Below are positions 16,556-25,918 of a stretch of 64,000 bases of DNA, in pieces. A model generated the notes under the pieces. The model was not told where the DNA came from and did not search any database. It saw only the letters and a list, made by a program, of their open reading frames with translations. The stretch lies in assembly GCF_022867865.1 (NCBI RefSeq), contig NZ_JALIEC010000003.1, positions 372,001-436,000 on the forward strand. The letters are read 5' to 3'. Made by a program: the position numbers and the translations under genes. This DNA comes from Phaeobacter sp. J2-8. Its GTDB lineage: Bacteria > Pseudomonadota > Alphaproteobacteria > Rhodobacterales > Rhodobacteraceae. Within the stretch, counting starts at the first letter, position 1. Each line of letters starts with the position of its first letter.

Positions 16556-18301
16556 ATGGCGCGTGCCTCAGCCACATTCACCGCCCGGCTGACCGGGCTT
16601 GTTCGCGAAATTTATCCCGATCTGGATTGTGATATTCTGTCCAGCCAGATCGTCGAAGCGTTCTGGCCGGACAATGGCCATCGCCGCAAACGTGGGCGGC
16701 CGCCGTCAAACAACCTGTGGTCGGAACAAGATGCGGTGTTGATCACCTATGGCAATTCGATTGTCGATGGTGCGCACAAGCCGCTGGATCTTTTGCACGA
16801 TTTCCTGTTGCGCAAGATGAAGGGCGTGGTGAATGGCGTGCATATTCTGCCGTTCTTTCCCTTCACCTCGGACGATGGATTTGCCGTGACCGACTATCGC
16901 GCTGTGAACCCGGAACTGGGCAGCTGGGCTGACATTCGCCGCATTGCCGAGAATTTCTATCTGATGTCCGATCTGGTGCTGAACCACGTGTCGTCACAAG
17001 GCCCGTGGTTCAATGCCTATCGTCAGGGGCAAGAGCCCTATGACAAGTTCTTTTTCGAAGCAGACCCCGCAGAGGATGTGTCCCTGGTGGTTCGCCCCCG
17101 TACCACGCCGCTGCTTCAGGAGGTCGAGACATCGAACGGCAAGCGCCACGTTTGGTGCACCTTTAGCCATGATCAGATTGACCTGGATTTTCGCAATCCA
17201 GAAGTCTTGTTGGAGATGCTGCGCATCATCCGGCTGCATATCGACAATGGGGTGCGGACCTTGCGCATGGATGCGGTGGCCTTTGTCTGGAAGGAGGCGG
17301 GCACCAATTGCATCCACCTGCCGCAGACCCATGCCATTGTTCAGCTGATGCGCCTGTTGTGTGACTATGCCTTGGAAACCGTGGTCTTGCTGACCGAAAC
17401 CAATGTGCCACGAACCGAGAACCTTAGCTATTTCGGCAACCGCAACGAGGCACATGTCGTCTATAATTTTCCGCTGCCGCCGCTGATCCTGCACGCGATG
17501 CAATCAGGTTCGGCCCGGTATTTGCATCGCTGGCAAACCTCCATGCCCCCGGCGCAACTGGGCTGTGCTTACCTCAACTTCACCGCCAGCCACGATGGGA
17601 TTGGCATGCGCCCGGCCGAAGGTGTGCTGCCACCCGAGGAAAAGGTGCGGATGATCGACACCGTGCGCGACATCGGCGGGCTGGTGTCGATGCGCACGCT
17701 GCCCGATGGCGGAGAGGAGCCTTACGAGCTGAACTGCAGCTTCTTTGAGGCCGTCGGCCAGACCTTTAAGGGCAAGGATACCCACCACATCGCCCGCTTC
17801 CTGTGTTCGCAAACGATCGTGATGTCGCTGGAGGGGATTCCGGCGTTTTACATTCATTCCATGCTGGCGACGCCCAATGATCATGAGGGGGTGGAGCGGC
17901 GTGGCATGAACCGGGCGATCAACCGTCATCGCTGGGATTACCCGACCCTGCTGGAACGGCTGGACGATCCGGACAGCACCCAGTCACAGGTTCTGGCGCA
18001 AATTTCGGCCAGGATGAAAATACGCGGGCGGCAATCGGCCTTTCACCCCAATGCGACACAGTTCACGCTGACGTTGGATGACCGGATTTTCGGATTGTGG
18101 CGGCAGAGTCTGGATCGGGCACAGTCGATTTTTGCGCTGCACAATGTCAGCGACGAAGAGGTCCGCATCGCCCCATCTGCGGTGAACCTGATCGAGGGCG
18201 ATCATTGGCTGGATCTTATGACCGGGGAAGAGATCCTTGCGGCGGGTGAGGACATCGTTTTTGCGCCGTACCAATGCCGGTGGATTACCAACAGGGCGTA
18301 A
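16556..18301 (+). CDS. GH13 subfamily 18 phosphorylase, probable glucosylglycerate phosphorylase
   Basis: A 581-residue alpha-amylase-type enzyme of the sucrose-phosphorylase subfamily. The nucleophile is Asp239 (TLRMDAVAF), the acid/base Glu281 (LLTETNVP), and the third carboxylate Asp347 (TASHDGIGM). Subfamily members cleave sucrose, glucosylglycerol or glucosylglycerate with phosphate. The next two genes make glucosylglycerate, which points to glucosylglycerate as substrate, as for E. coli YcjM relatives. The ATG at 16556 is preferred over a TTG at 16544; AAAAGGA lies upstream. Confidence 0.82.
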   Translation: MARASATFTARLTGLVREIYPDLDCDILSSQIVEAFWPDNGHRRKRGRPPSNNLWSEQDAVLITYGNSIVDGAHKPLDLLHDFLLRKMKGVVNGVHILPFFPFTSDDGFAVTDYRAVNPELGSWADIRRIAENFYLMSDLVLNHVSSQGPWFNAYRQGQEPYDKFFFEADPAEDVSLVVRPRTTPLLQEVETSNGKRHVWCTFSHDQIDLDFRNPEVLLEMLRIIRLHIDNGVRTLRMDAVAFVWKEAGTNCIHLPQTHAIVQLMRLLCDYALETVVLLTETNVPRTENLSYFGNRNEAHVVYNFPLPPLILHAMQSGSARYLHRWQTSMPPAQLGCAYLNFTASHDGIGMRPAEGVLPPEEKVRMIDTVRDIGGLVSMRTLPDGGEEPYELNCSFFEAVGQTFKGKDTHHIARFLCSQTIVMSLEGIPAFYIHSMLATPNDHEGVERRGMNRAINRHRWDYPTLLERLDDPDSTQSQVLAQISARMKIRGRQSAFHPNATQFTLTLDDRIFGLWRQSLDRAQSIFALHNVSDEEVRIAPSAVNLIEGDHWLDLMTGEEILAAGEDIVFAPYQCRWITNRA

Positions 18302-18330
18302 AATCGCCTTGGCGTCCAGACCATTGGTAA

Positions 18331-18462
18331 GAGGCGGGGCCAGTCCCCCAGACCGCAGATAGGATGGGGGCAGCCCCCAAACCGCAGTTAAGGATGGGGG
18401 CCAGCCCCCCAAACCGCAGGATAAATGGGGGGCCAGCCCCCCAAACCCCCCGGGATATTTTT
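18331..18462. repeat. Four tandem GGGGCCAGCCCC hairpin repeats, probable bidirectional terminator
   Basis: Four imperfect units of about 30-33 bases each contain a G-run, (C)CAG and a C-run (for example GGGGGCCAGCCCCCC) followed by AAACCGCAG. The last ends CCCCCCGGGATATTTTT. They fill the gap between two convergent genes, where hairpins from either strand could stop transcription. The last unit resembles an intergenic repeat I remember as frequent in Rhodobacterales. Confidence 0.7.
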
Positions 18463-18526
18463 GGTCAGATGAAAGGCGGGGGCCCGAGACCAACAGGTAG
18501 GGGCGCGACGCTAAAACTGGGTGGGG

Positions 18527-19753
18527 TTATTGTGCGGAAAATTCTTCCTCGTCCGCAGCCACGGCGGCGCGCAGATCATTCAGGAATTGTGGTTCTGCGG
18601 CGTGCACCCGATTCCATGTCGGGATGAATGGTGTTTCATGTGGGTTATCGAGAAAGATCTGGCCGGCGAGGATGATGTTTTCGGCAAACAGCTCAATCGA
18701 CTTTTCCTCGCTATGGCGATCAAGGGCGAGGCCATTCATTTTCGCGTCGTTGTAATACCCTTCCAGCAGGTCAAGCGCAGAGCGGTAATAGGTTGCTTTC
18801 AGCGTGCGGAACACATTTGGGGTAAACACGGTGCCGTCCGCGGCCAGCTTGCGGAAAATTGCCTTGCAGATGTCGGTCGACATGCGTGACAGGCCTTTGC
18901 TGGCGTCCTCGGGTGAGAGCACCTGATGTTTGTGGTCATAGGCATCTGAAATCTCGACCTGACAGACCGATTTCGGCGCCAGATTGCGCCAGGCTTCGCT
19001 TAACGTGCCGATTTCCAGCCCCCAGTCCGACGGAATGCGCAGATCCGGCAGGATGGGCGTGCGCATGGCAAATTCACCCGAAAGCGGATAGCGGAACGAT
19101 CGGAGGTAATCGAGGTAGTCGCGATCGCCGATGACCTTTTTCAAGGCAATGAGCAGCGGGCTGACCAGCAGGCGGGTGACCCGGCCATTCAGCTTTTCAT
19201 CGCCGATCCGGGGATAATACCCCTTGGACATTTGATAGGGAAAGGAAGGGTTTGCCACCGGATAGACCAGCCGCGCCAGCATTTCGCGTTCATAGGTCAG
19301 GATGTCACAATCATGGAGCGCCAGAACCGCGCTGTCGGCGCAGCCAATCAGATAGCCGATGGAGGTCCAGACGTTTTTGCCCTTGCCGGGTTCTTGTGGT
19401 GCCAGGCCGCGTTTTTCGAGCCGCGCACCAAGCTCCAGCATCCGGGGGCTGTCGTTCCAGATCACCGTATGGGTTTGGGGCAGGGTGGCAAAAAACGCCC
19501 GCGCCTTGCGGTATTGTGCCTCGTCCGCGCGATCCAAGCCGATAATGATCCGGTGCAGGTAAGGCACGCGCGCCAGTTCTTCGAGGATATGCGGCAGCGC
19601 CTCGCCCTCTAGTTCTGAAAACAGGGACGGCAGGATCAGAGAAATTTTTCGCGTCTGGGCATAGGTCGTCAATTCATATTCGAGGTCGTCGAGACCGCGG
19701 GTGCGCAGATTGTGCAGGGTGGTGATATTGCCGTTCTGGTGAAAGTCAGCCAT
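18527..19753 (-). CDS. gpgS: Glucosyl-3-phosphoglycerate synthase (GT81)
   Basis: A 408-residue GT-A fold glycosyltransferase. The DxD metal site is LHDCDILTYERE, and motifs PSLFSEL, IIIGLDRA and SDWGLEIG are typical of GpgS. It joins glucose from a nucleotide sugar to 3-phosphoglycerate, the first step of glucosylglycerate synthesis. It lies 30 bases downstream of the phosphatase gene, in one operon with it, and faces the phosphorylase gene. The ribosome binding site is poor, so translation may depend on the upstream gene. Confidence 0.87.
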   Translation of the reverse strand: MADFHQNGNITTLHNLRTRGLDDLEYELTTYAQTRKISLILPSLFSELEGEALPHILEELARVPYLHRIIIGLDRADEAQYRKARAFFATLPQTHTVIWNDSPRMLELGARLEKRGLAPQEPGKGKNVWTSIGYLIGCADSAVLALHDCDILTYEREMLARLVYPVANPSFPYQMSKGYYPRIGDEKLNGRVTRLLVSPLLIALKKVIGDRDYLDYLRSFRYPLSGEFAMRTPILPDLRIPSDWGLEIGTLSEAWRNLAPKSVCQVEISDAYDHKHQVLSPEDASKGLSRMSTDICKAIFRKLAADGTVFTPNVFRTLKATYYRSALDLLEGYYNDAKMNGLALDRHSEEKSIELFAENIILAGQIFLDNPHETPFIPTWNRVHAAEPQFLNDLRAAVAADEEEFSAQ

Positions 19754-19783
19754 CGGGGGTCGCCTTTGCGATCTGGGAATGGG

Positions 19784-20560
19784 TCAGGATATTTGTTGTA
19801 GATGCGCCAGAACAGCGACGTTCCAGCCGCTGGGGCCGGGCAGGACGCTGCGGCGAATGCGGCCGCTCTCTTCGCCGGGCAGGGTGGGCAGCGGCTGGCC
19901 ATGGGCATTTGCGATGATCACCCCGGCATCGGCTGTGTCCAGCATTTCGATGTCATTGGGGGCATCGCCAAGCGCCAGCGTCGCGCTGGGCCTGAAACGC
20001 GTGATCAGGTTGGCCATTTGGTCGGCTTTGGTCTGGCCCAGTGAAAACGTCAGAAACCGACCGCCGCGCCGGGCGTGTAATCCGACCGTGGCAGCGGTGT
20101 CGAGGAATGCGCCCAATTCGGCGGGGGGGCCGGTCCAGACGCCCGGTTCGCTGAACGCGCGTCGCCGGGCATTGGCCGCATTTTCGAGCGGCAATCCGGT
20201 GATTTCTGCGACCTCGGCGTCATTCATGTCGCCGAAACCGCGAAAACAGGATGGCTTGCCGGGCAGTTGCGCCAACCGACCCCTAATGTCGCGGTAGATC
20301 GTGTCATCCGATCCGGCCGTTGCGCCGCCGTCCAAAAGTCCGGCGCCATTTTCGACAATTGCGGGCCAGGCCTCCAGCCCGAGTTCGGCGCGCAGCGGTG
20401 CGACCTCGGCTGCGGTTTTACTGGTGGCCAGTGTCACACCGGCGCCAATGGATTTCAGGGCCTCCAGCGCCGGGAGTGCAGGCGCATAGGAATAGGTCGC
20501 ATGGTCCAGCAAAGTGCCGTCGAGATCCGTGAAGACGAGCAGTGGGAGTGCATTGGTCAT
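19784..20560 (-). CDS. gpgP: Glucosyl-3-phosphoglycerate phosphatase (HAD-IIB, MpgP/YedP type)
   Basis: A 258-residue HAD hydrolase. The nucleophile motif is FTDLDGTLLD (residues 10-19), motif II ATSKT, the Lys in GQTKAD, and the metal motif ALGDAPNDIEML. The MpgP family removes phosphate from mannosyl- or glucosyl-3-phosphoglycerate; the adjacent gpgS makes the glucosyl form more likely. The product glucosylglycerate is an osmolyte, often made under salt stress or nitrogen limitation. Confidence 0.85.
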   Translation of the reverse strand: MTNALPLLVFTDLDGTLLDHATYSYAPALPALEALKSIGAGVTLATSKTAAEVAPLRAELGLEAWPAIVENGAGLLDGGATAGSDDTIYRDIRGRLAQLPGKPSCFRGFGDMNDAEVAEITGLPLENAANARRRAFSEPGVWTGPPAELGAFLDTAATVGLHARRGGRFLTFSLGQTKADQMANLITRFRPSATLALGDAPNDIEMLDTADAGVIIANAHGQPLPTLPGEESGRIRRSVLPGPSGWNVAVLAHLQQIS

Positions 20561-20703
20561 GACGTGAGACTAGGCGGGGATCACCGCAGGTGCCACAGCT
20601 GGCGTGCACAATGGCTAAGCGTTTTTTGGCACATGCCTAACTTTTAGTCACCCAATTGGTGCGCGTCGGGCCAACCTGAATGCCAACCTGGCAATTGCGG
20701 ACC

Positions 20704-20732
20704 TTGAATTCCGCCGGGACCCCGCGTATCTG
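20704..20732 (+). promoter_or_regulatory. Putative promoter of secE
   Basis: TTGAAT and TATCTG are 17 bases apart and end 28 bases before the secE start. It is the best match in the 200-base gap to gpgP. Confidence 0.6.
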
Positions 20733-20760
20733 CACCTTTAACCTCTTCAAGGACGAAAAC

Positions 20761-20958
20761 ATGGCAATGACGAACCCCCTTCAGTTCATCCAGCAGGTGC
20801 GCGCCGAAGTCTCCAAGGTCGTCTGGCCGACCCGACGCGAAGTGTTGTTGACCACCGTGATGGTGTTCATCATGGCAACCCTGACCGCGATCTTTTTCGC
20901 GTTGGTCGATCTGGCGATCCGGGGCGGGCTTCAGGCTGTATTGGGCATGTTCGGCTAA
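20761..20958 (+). CDS. secE: Preprotein translocase subunit SecE
   Basis: A 65-residue protein with one membrane segment near the C-terminus, the usual short alphaproteobacterial form. The conserved cytoplasmic helix reads VRAEVSKVVWPTRREV. It clamps the SecY channel. The ATG at 20761 follows AAGGAC; an upstream in-frame ATG at 20680 would overlap the promoter and lacks a site. Confidence 0.96.
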   Translation: MAMTNPLQFIQQVRAEVSKVVWPTRREVLLTTVMVFIMATLTAIFFALVDLAIRGGLQAVLGMFG

Positions 20959-20981
20959 GGGCCGGGTTGGGGCGTCGCCCC

Positions 20982-21065
20982 TTGAATTCGACATGTCGCG
21001 CGGGTAAAGACGCGTCATCCTAAGATGTCTGGCGCGTGGCGATTCGGCCCTCGCGCCGATTTTTT
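20982..21065 (+). promoter_or_regulatory. secE-nusG spacer: possible promoter followed by a weak terminator-like hairpin
   Basis: TTGAAT-N17-TAAAGA (20982-21010) could start a nusG transcript. Further on, TCGGC-CCTCGC-GCCGA and six T (21044-21065) resemble a short intrinsic terminator. The stem is only 5 bp, so it would act at most as an attenuator before nusG. Confidence 0.4.
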
Positions 21066-21155
21066 ATTCCGGGATGTGATGCCGGGCGATGCCAAGGTGT
21101 TGAAGAATAACAAATTTCGGTCACAGAGACCAAGCAGGACGAAGGTGAGCGCCAG

Positions 21156-21689
21156 ATGGCAAAACGGTGGTATTCGGTAAGCGTCCTCTCGAATTTCGAG
21201 AAGAAAATTGCCGAACAGATCAGAACGTCGGTGGAAGAGCATGGGCTTGAAGATCAGATCGAAGAGGTTCTGGTGCCCACCGAAGAGGTGATCGAGGTCC
21301 GTCGCGGCAAGAAGGTGACCACCGAACGTCGCTTTATGCCGGGCTATGTGCTGGTGCGGATGGAGATGTCTGATCAGGGCTATCACCTGATCAATTCGAT
21401 CAACCGCGTCACCGGATTTCTGGGCCCCCAAGGGCGCCCGATGCCGATGCGCGATGCCGAAGTCGAAGCGATTCTTGGCCGAGTGGCCGAGGGCGAGGAA
21501 ACGCCGCGCACCTTGATCCACTTTGAAGTGGGCGAAAAAGTTAAGGTCTCTGATGGCCCGTTCGAAGATTTCGACGGTTTGATCGAAGAGGTCGACGAAG
21601 ACAACCAACGGCTCAAGGTTTCGGTGTCCATCTTTGGACGGGAAACACCGGTCGAACTGGAATTCACTCAGGTCGCCAAACAGATGTGA
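21156..21689 (+). CDS. nusG: Transcription antitermination factor NusG
   Basis: A 177-residue protein. The N-terminal NGN domain begins [15 protein letters not shown] and the C-terminal KOW domain is [18 protein letters not shown]. It binds the clamp of RNA polymerase and couples it to Rho and the ribosome. It sits between secE and rplK, the ancestral order. Confidence 0.97.
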   Translation: MAKRWYSVSVLSNFEKKIAEQIRTSVEEHGLEDQIEEVLVPTEEVIEVRRGKKVTTERRFMPGYVLVRMEMSDQGYHLINSINRVTGFLGPQGRPMPMRDAEVEAILGRVAEGEETPRTLIHFEVGEKVKVSDGPFEDFDGLIEEVDEDNQRLKVSVSIFGRETPVELEFTQVAKQM

Positions 21690-21856
21690 GTGCAGGTCGC
21701 GCAGTCAATGCGCACCTTGCGGGCCGCGAGGTCCGTTCGTTTGTGGGAGGCAAGGGCACGCGTGCCGGCGCCGCACCACGCAGTGTAAAGGTCGGAACGC
21801 GTTTCGGCATTTAGGGTGTGCATCAATTCGCACGCCGATGAAAAAGGAGAGGCCAA

Positions 21857-22282
21857 ATGGCCAAGAAGCTTGTAGGCAGCATGAAGCTGCAGGTGCCCGC
21901 AGGGCAGGCAAACCCGTCCCCCCCCGTCGGTCCGGCGCTGGGTCAGCGCGGCATCAACATCATGGAATTCTGTAAGGCTTTCAATGCCAAGACACAGGAT
22001 ATGGAGCCCGGCGCGCCGTGCCCGACCGTGATCACCTATTATCAGGACAAGTCCTTTACCATGGACATCAAGACGCCGCCGGCGTCCTACTACCTGAAAA
22101 AAGCTGCCAAGCTGAAATCCGGTGCAAAAACCCCGTCGCGCGAAGTTGTCGGCTCGGTGACCGTGAAGCAGGTGCGTGAGATTGCCGAGGCCAAGATGAA
22201 AGACCTCAGCGCGAACGACATCGAAGCCGCGATGAAGATCATCGTCGGTTCGGCGACCTCTATGGGCATCGAGGTGAAGTAA
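21857..22282 (+). CDS. rplK: 50S ribosomal protein L11
   Basis: 141 residues, the standard length, with the conserved [20 protein letters not shown]-terminal motif of the thiostrepton/RelA-linked stalk base. A strong AAGGAGAGG site lies before the ATG. The 167-base leader after nusG is where L1 would bind to repress this operon. Confidence 0.98.
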   Translation: MAKKLVGSMKLQVPAGQANPSPPVGPALGQRGINIMEFCKAFNAKTQDMEPGAPCPTVITYYQDKSFTMDIKTPPASYYLKKAAKLKSGAKTPSREVVGSVTVKQVREIAEAKMKDLSANDIEAAMKIIVGSATSMGIEVK

Positions 22283-22283
22283 G

Positions 22284-22982
22284 ATGGCAAAACTTGGAAA
22301 ACGTACCCGCGCGGCACGCGATGCATTTGTTGGCAAAGACAATATCACCGTTGAAGAAGCGGTTGATCTGATCAAGGCCAGCGCCAATGCGAAATTCGAC
22401 GAAACCGTTGAAATCGCTGTGAACCTTGGTGTTGACCCCCGTCATGCGGACCAAATGGTGCGCGGCGTGGTTGGTCTGCCGAACGGCACCGGCAAAAATG
22501 TGCGCGTGGCTGTGTTTGCCCGAGGTCCCAAGGCCGAAGAGGCCCAGGCCGCAGGCGCGGACATTGTTGGCGCAGAAGATCTGATGGAAATCGTTCAGGG
22601 CGGCAAGATCGACTTTGATCGTTGCATCGCGACACCTGACATGATGCCGGTTGTGGGTCGTCTGGGCAAGGTTCTTGGCCCCCGCAACCTGATGCCGAAC
22701 CCCAAGGTTGGCACGGTGACCATGGATGTCGCGGACGCCGTCAAGGCGGCCAAAGGCGGTGAAGTTCAGTTCAAGGTCGAAAAAGCCGGCGTTGTGCACG
22801 CGGGTGTGGGCAAAGCCTCGTTCGATGCGGGCAAGCTGGCCGAAAACATTCGTGCCTTTGTCGGTGCCGTGGCCAAGGCCCGTCCCGCTGGCGCCAAGGG
22901 TACCTATATGAAGAAGATTTCGCTGTCTTCGACAATGGGCCCGGGTGTGACCGTTGCGGTGGATTTAGCACACGCAGAGTGA
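22284..22982 (+). CDS. rplA: 50S ribosomal protein L1
   Basis: 232 residues, full length, starting one base after the rplK stop. It contains the [10 protein letters not shown] signature. It forms the L1 stalk and usually represses its own operon. Confidence 0.98.
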   Translation: MAKLGKRTRAARDAFVGKDNITVEEAVDLIKASANAKFDETVEIAVNLGVDPRHADQMVRGVVGLPNGTGKNVRVAVFARGPKAEEAQAAGADIVGAEDLMEIVQGGKIDFDRCIATPDMMPVVGRLGKVLGPRNLMPNPKVGTVTMDVADAVKAAKGGEVQFKVEKAGVVHAGVGKASFDAGKLAENIRAFVGAVAKARPAGAKGTYMKKISLSSTMGPGVTVAVDLAHAE

Positions 22983-23003
22983 ATTCTCGTAAAAATGTGA
23001 TCG

Positions 23004-23034
23004 AAAAACGCGCCCTTGTGGCGCGTTTTTTTTT
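23004..23034 (+). terminator. Intrinsic terminator of rplKA
   Basis: AACGCGCC-CTTGT-GGCGCGTT forms an 8-bp stem that runs into nine T. It ends the rplK-rplA transcript before the sensor cassette. Confidence 0.9.
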
Positions 23035-23105
23035 GACGGGAAGGTTTTCTTAGGAGATTTCGCGCAATTTGACTGTGAGTTGTCACCGCAGTCGAAAGGA
23101 ACGCC

Positions 23106-23609
23106 ATGTTTCGAAATCTCATTTCCCTCCTTGTTCTGGCCGTGTTCTGCGCGGCATCCGCCGCCAGAGCTGACATCGCCAAGCCCGAGAGTGAGGTCAT
23201 TTTAACGGTTTCGGGGGCCATCACCGCGACGAATTCGTCGGTTGGGGTGCAATTCGATCGGCCCATGCTGGAGGCGCTGGATTGGCGCCAGGTTGACACC
23301 TATACCTCCTTTACCTCTGGTCTACAGCATTTCGCCGGGCCAACAGTGGCTTCTGTACTGGAGGCCGTTGGCGCCGATGGCGAAACGTTGAGAGCGACGG
23401 CCATCAATGATTACGCCACGGAGTTTCCTCTGGATCTGGTGTTCAAGCATTCGGCGATCCTGGCGATGGATATTGATGGCAAACCCATGCGGATTCGCGA
23501 CAAGGGGCCAATCTGGATCGTCTTTCCTTTGACCGAGGCTGAAGCCAAGGAAAAACCTTTCGACAATGAAATGGTTTGGCAGCTGGCCAAGCTTCATATT
23601 GGCCCCTGA
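23106..23609 (+). CDS. Periplasmic SUOX-fold (molybdopterin-oxidoreductase-like) protein
   Basis: A 167-residue exported protein with a signal peptide (residues 1-22, cut after ARA). The rest resembles the small molybdopterin-binding-domain proteins that keep the sulfite-oxidase fold, with AINDYATEFPLD and IRDKGPIWIVFP. I see no Cys in the position that would ligate molybdenum, so it may sense rather than catalyse. It ends 15 bases before the histidine kinase start and is probably that kinase's periplasmic partner. Confidence 0.7.
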   Translation: MFRNLISLLVLAVFCAASAARADIAKPESEVILTVSGAITATNSSVGVQFDRPMLEALDWRQVDTYTSFTSGLQHFAGPTVASVLEAVGADGETLRATAINDYATEFPLDLVFKHSAILAMDIDGKPMRIRDKGPIWIVFPLTEAEAKEKPFDNEMVWQLAKLHIGP

Positions 23610-23624
23610 TAAGGAACGGGCGCG

Positions 23625-25419
23625 GTGTGGAATTCCCTCAAAGAAAATGGGCGGACACTCAGAGCGACTGTTGCGGTGGCCGCGATCGTCGCTTTGGCTG
23701 TTCTCTTTGTGGCCCAAAAGGGGGAAGTGAACCTGGCCAAGGAACGGGCCATGCAGGAGGTTTCGGCCAATTCCTGGAAGGTCAGCGAGCTTGTATTTGA
23801 ATCACAGCGTCTTTCGCTGGCTTTGCGGCTGCAATCCACGGGTGAGGTGAAGCGCACGGATGTACAACGGCGCTTTGATCTCTTGTGGAGCCGGGTTGAC
23901 GTGCTAGAGCAGACCAATGTCGGCGATACCCCCGAAATCAGGTCTCTCTTGCAGCGATACAGGGAATTTCTCGGCGAACGGGAGGAGGTCATATTTGACC
24001 GTCCAATAATTGCGCCGCGCGATTCCATTGTCATGGCGCGGGAGCTTACCGAACTGTCCGGTGAGCTACGTGTGATCTGGATAGACACCTTCCAGGGGCG
24101 AGATTTCGCAGAAGTCACTTTGGGGATTGGTGCAAACGCCCGCTCGGTGAGAGTGCAGGCCTTGATTGTCGCCTTGATGGCCTTTCTGGTGCTCTATGTT
24201 ATCGCCGAAATCATCTTTGCCGGGATCGCGCAGCGCCGCGAAAGGCAGCTCAGCCGCGCAGCCGCACAGGCCAATGAGGCCAAGACGCGGTTTCTGGCGA
24301 ATGTCAGCCACGAAATTCGCACGCCTTTGAATGGTATTCTGGGCATGAACAGTGAATTGGCCAACTCGAATTTGAATCCGGATCAACGCGCCTGTGTGAC
24401 TGTCATACGTCAATCCGGTGAATTGCTGTTGAATACGTTGAACGACGTTTTGGACCTGTCCAAGGTCGAGGCAGGCGCAATCGTGATCGAGAACCGGCAA
24501 TTTGATATTGGTGAGGCGTTGAATACCGCGCAGGCACTGTATCGGGGCGTGTCACGCGACAAAGGTTTGAGGTTCGAGGTTGAGATTTCGCCGGATATTC
24601 CACAGATGGTTGTGGGGGATGCCACGCGTCTGCGCCAAATCCTGCATAATTTGATCAGCAATGCGATCAAATTCACCGCCCATGGGACGGTGCGCCTGTC
24701 GGCAAAACTGGCGCCGGAGGAGGGCAGAAATCCGCTTCTCGGTCAAGGATACTGGCCCGGGGATTGCGATTGAGGCGCAAAAAACCATTTTTCAACCGTT
24801 TACCCAGGCTGATGCCAGCATCACACGCAAACATGGCGGAACCGGACTTGGGTTGACGATTTCCGGCCAATTGGTCCGCGCCATGGGCAGCGAGCTTCGC
24901 GTCAACAGCATCCTTGGACACGGGGCAGAGTTCTGGTTTGATCTGCCGCTGCCAGCGGTGGCGCCAAAGACCCAAGCCGCGACCAAGGACACCCCGACAG
25001 AGGTCAGCGATGGGGTGGTCAATCTGCGGGTTCTGGTGGTGGACGATAATTCCACCAATCGCATGATCTTGCGCAGGTTCCTGAAAAATACCGGCGGTCG
25101 TGTCGAAGAAGCCAATGATGGCGCCGAAGCGGTTACGGCGGTTACAGGCGGGGAATTCGATGTTATTTTGATGGATATCCAGATGCCCGTCATGGATGGG
25201 ATAGAGGCGACTAAGCGCATCCGAGAAATGGAAATTGCCAATGACCGCCCTCCGACGCATATCATTGCGGTCACCGCAAATGTGATGGAACATCAGGTGC
25301 AGGACTATCTCGGTCACGGAATGAATGATGTGATTGGCAAGCCGGTATCGAAAAAGGCACTGATATCGCGGCTTGCTGATTTGGGCCCCGGCGACCGCCC
25401 TGAGGTGAATGCCGCCTGA
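23625..25419 (+). CDS. Hybrid sensor histidine kinase with receiver domain, frameshifted
   Basis: Two membrane segments (about residues 15-30 and 178-202) bracket a periplasmic sensor of about 145 residues. A HisKA domain follows, with phospho-His in NVSHEIRTPLNG, then the HATPase N box (LHNLISNAIKFT). The frame then derails and ends at 24773. The correct DTGPGI and HGGTGLGLTIS boxes and the receiver domain (Asp in LMDIQMPVMDG) are in the frame ending at 25419. Adding one G to GGG at 24722-24724 joins them. No HPt domain is present, so a separate phosphotransfer protein is needed. The start is GTG. It lies between the L11/L1 and L10/L7-L12 gene pairs, an unusual place. Confidence 0.8.
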
Positions 25420-25669
25420 ATTCGGCACTTGCCATCCCATGGGGGGCGGTCTTTCATTGTGCCAACCATTTGGGTATATGCGTGAAGAAGTCAGCTTTAT
25501 GGCCAATAGGCCAATGTGACGGGACCAGCGCGATTGAACCCGCGCGGACAACCGCGGCACAACAAAACAATAGGCGGCGGACCTTGGGCGCGCGTTGATC
25601 CGATGCGGGCTTCGACCGGCTGGCCCCCCGGAATGCGTCGGCCGAGTGTCGCAAAGTTCATTCTTGCCC

Positions 25670-25698
25670 TTGGCATTTCCCGGCAAAACACCTATTCC
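25670..25698 (+). promoter_or_regulatory. Putative promoter of rplJL-rpoBC
   Basis: TTGGCA and TATTCC are 17 bases apart, giving a transcript start near 25705 and a leader of about 215 bases before rplJ. Confidence 0.6.
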
Positions 25699-25704
25699 AC
25701 AGAG

Positions 25705-25918
25705 CGAGGGCACCCGCGTGATTCGCAGGCGCCCTTATTTCGTCCGAGACGGTGGGTCGGCCAGTGCCGATAATTCCTGCCCGAGACGGGAAGAGACATA
25801 CGCTCCCGGGATGTGTTCCGGGCTCTCGTTTGTGACGACCCGTACGGACTGCGTTGTCAGGCATTTGTCTGGCAGAACTGAGCCGGAGGGGTCCCCCTCC
25901 AACTAATGGAGTGAAACT
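25705..25918 (+). promoter_or_regulatory. rplJ leader, probable L10-L7/L12 autoregulatory region
   Basis: The untranslated leader is rich in paired segments (for example CCCGAGACGGG near 25781 and CCCGGGATGTGTTCCGGG near 25807). In many bacteria the L10(L12)4 complex binds here and represses translation. Assignment rests on position and structure, not on a computed covariance match. Confidence 0.55.

Noticed and set aside
2768-20760. Integrative element using the tRNA-Trp 3' end as attachment site
   Set aside because: I found no second copy of the tRNA 3' end downstream and no integrase gene; the cargo is ordinary catabolic DNA.
20959-21155. A separate small gene between secE and nusG
   Set aside because: No frame with a ribosome binding site and plausible composition; the region holds only promoter- and hairpin-like sequence.
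23106-23609. Active sulfite-oxidase-type enzyme
   Set aside because: The protein is too short and I see no molybdenum-ligating Cys; a binding or sensing role fits better.
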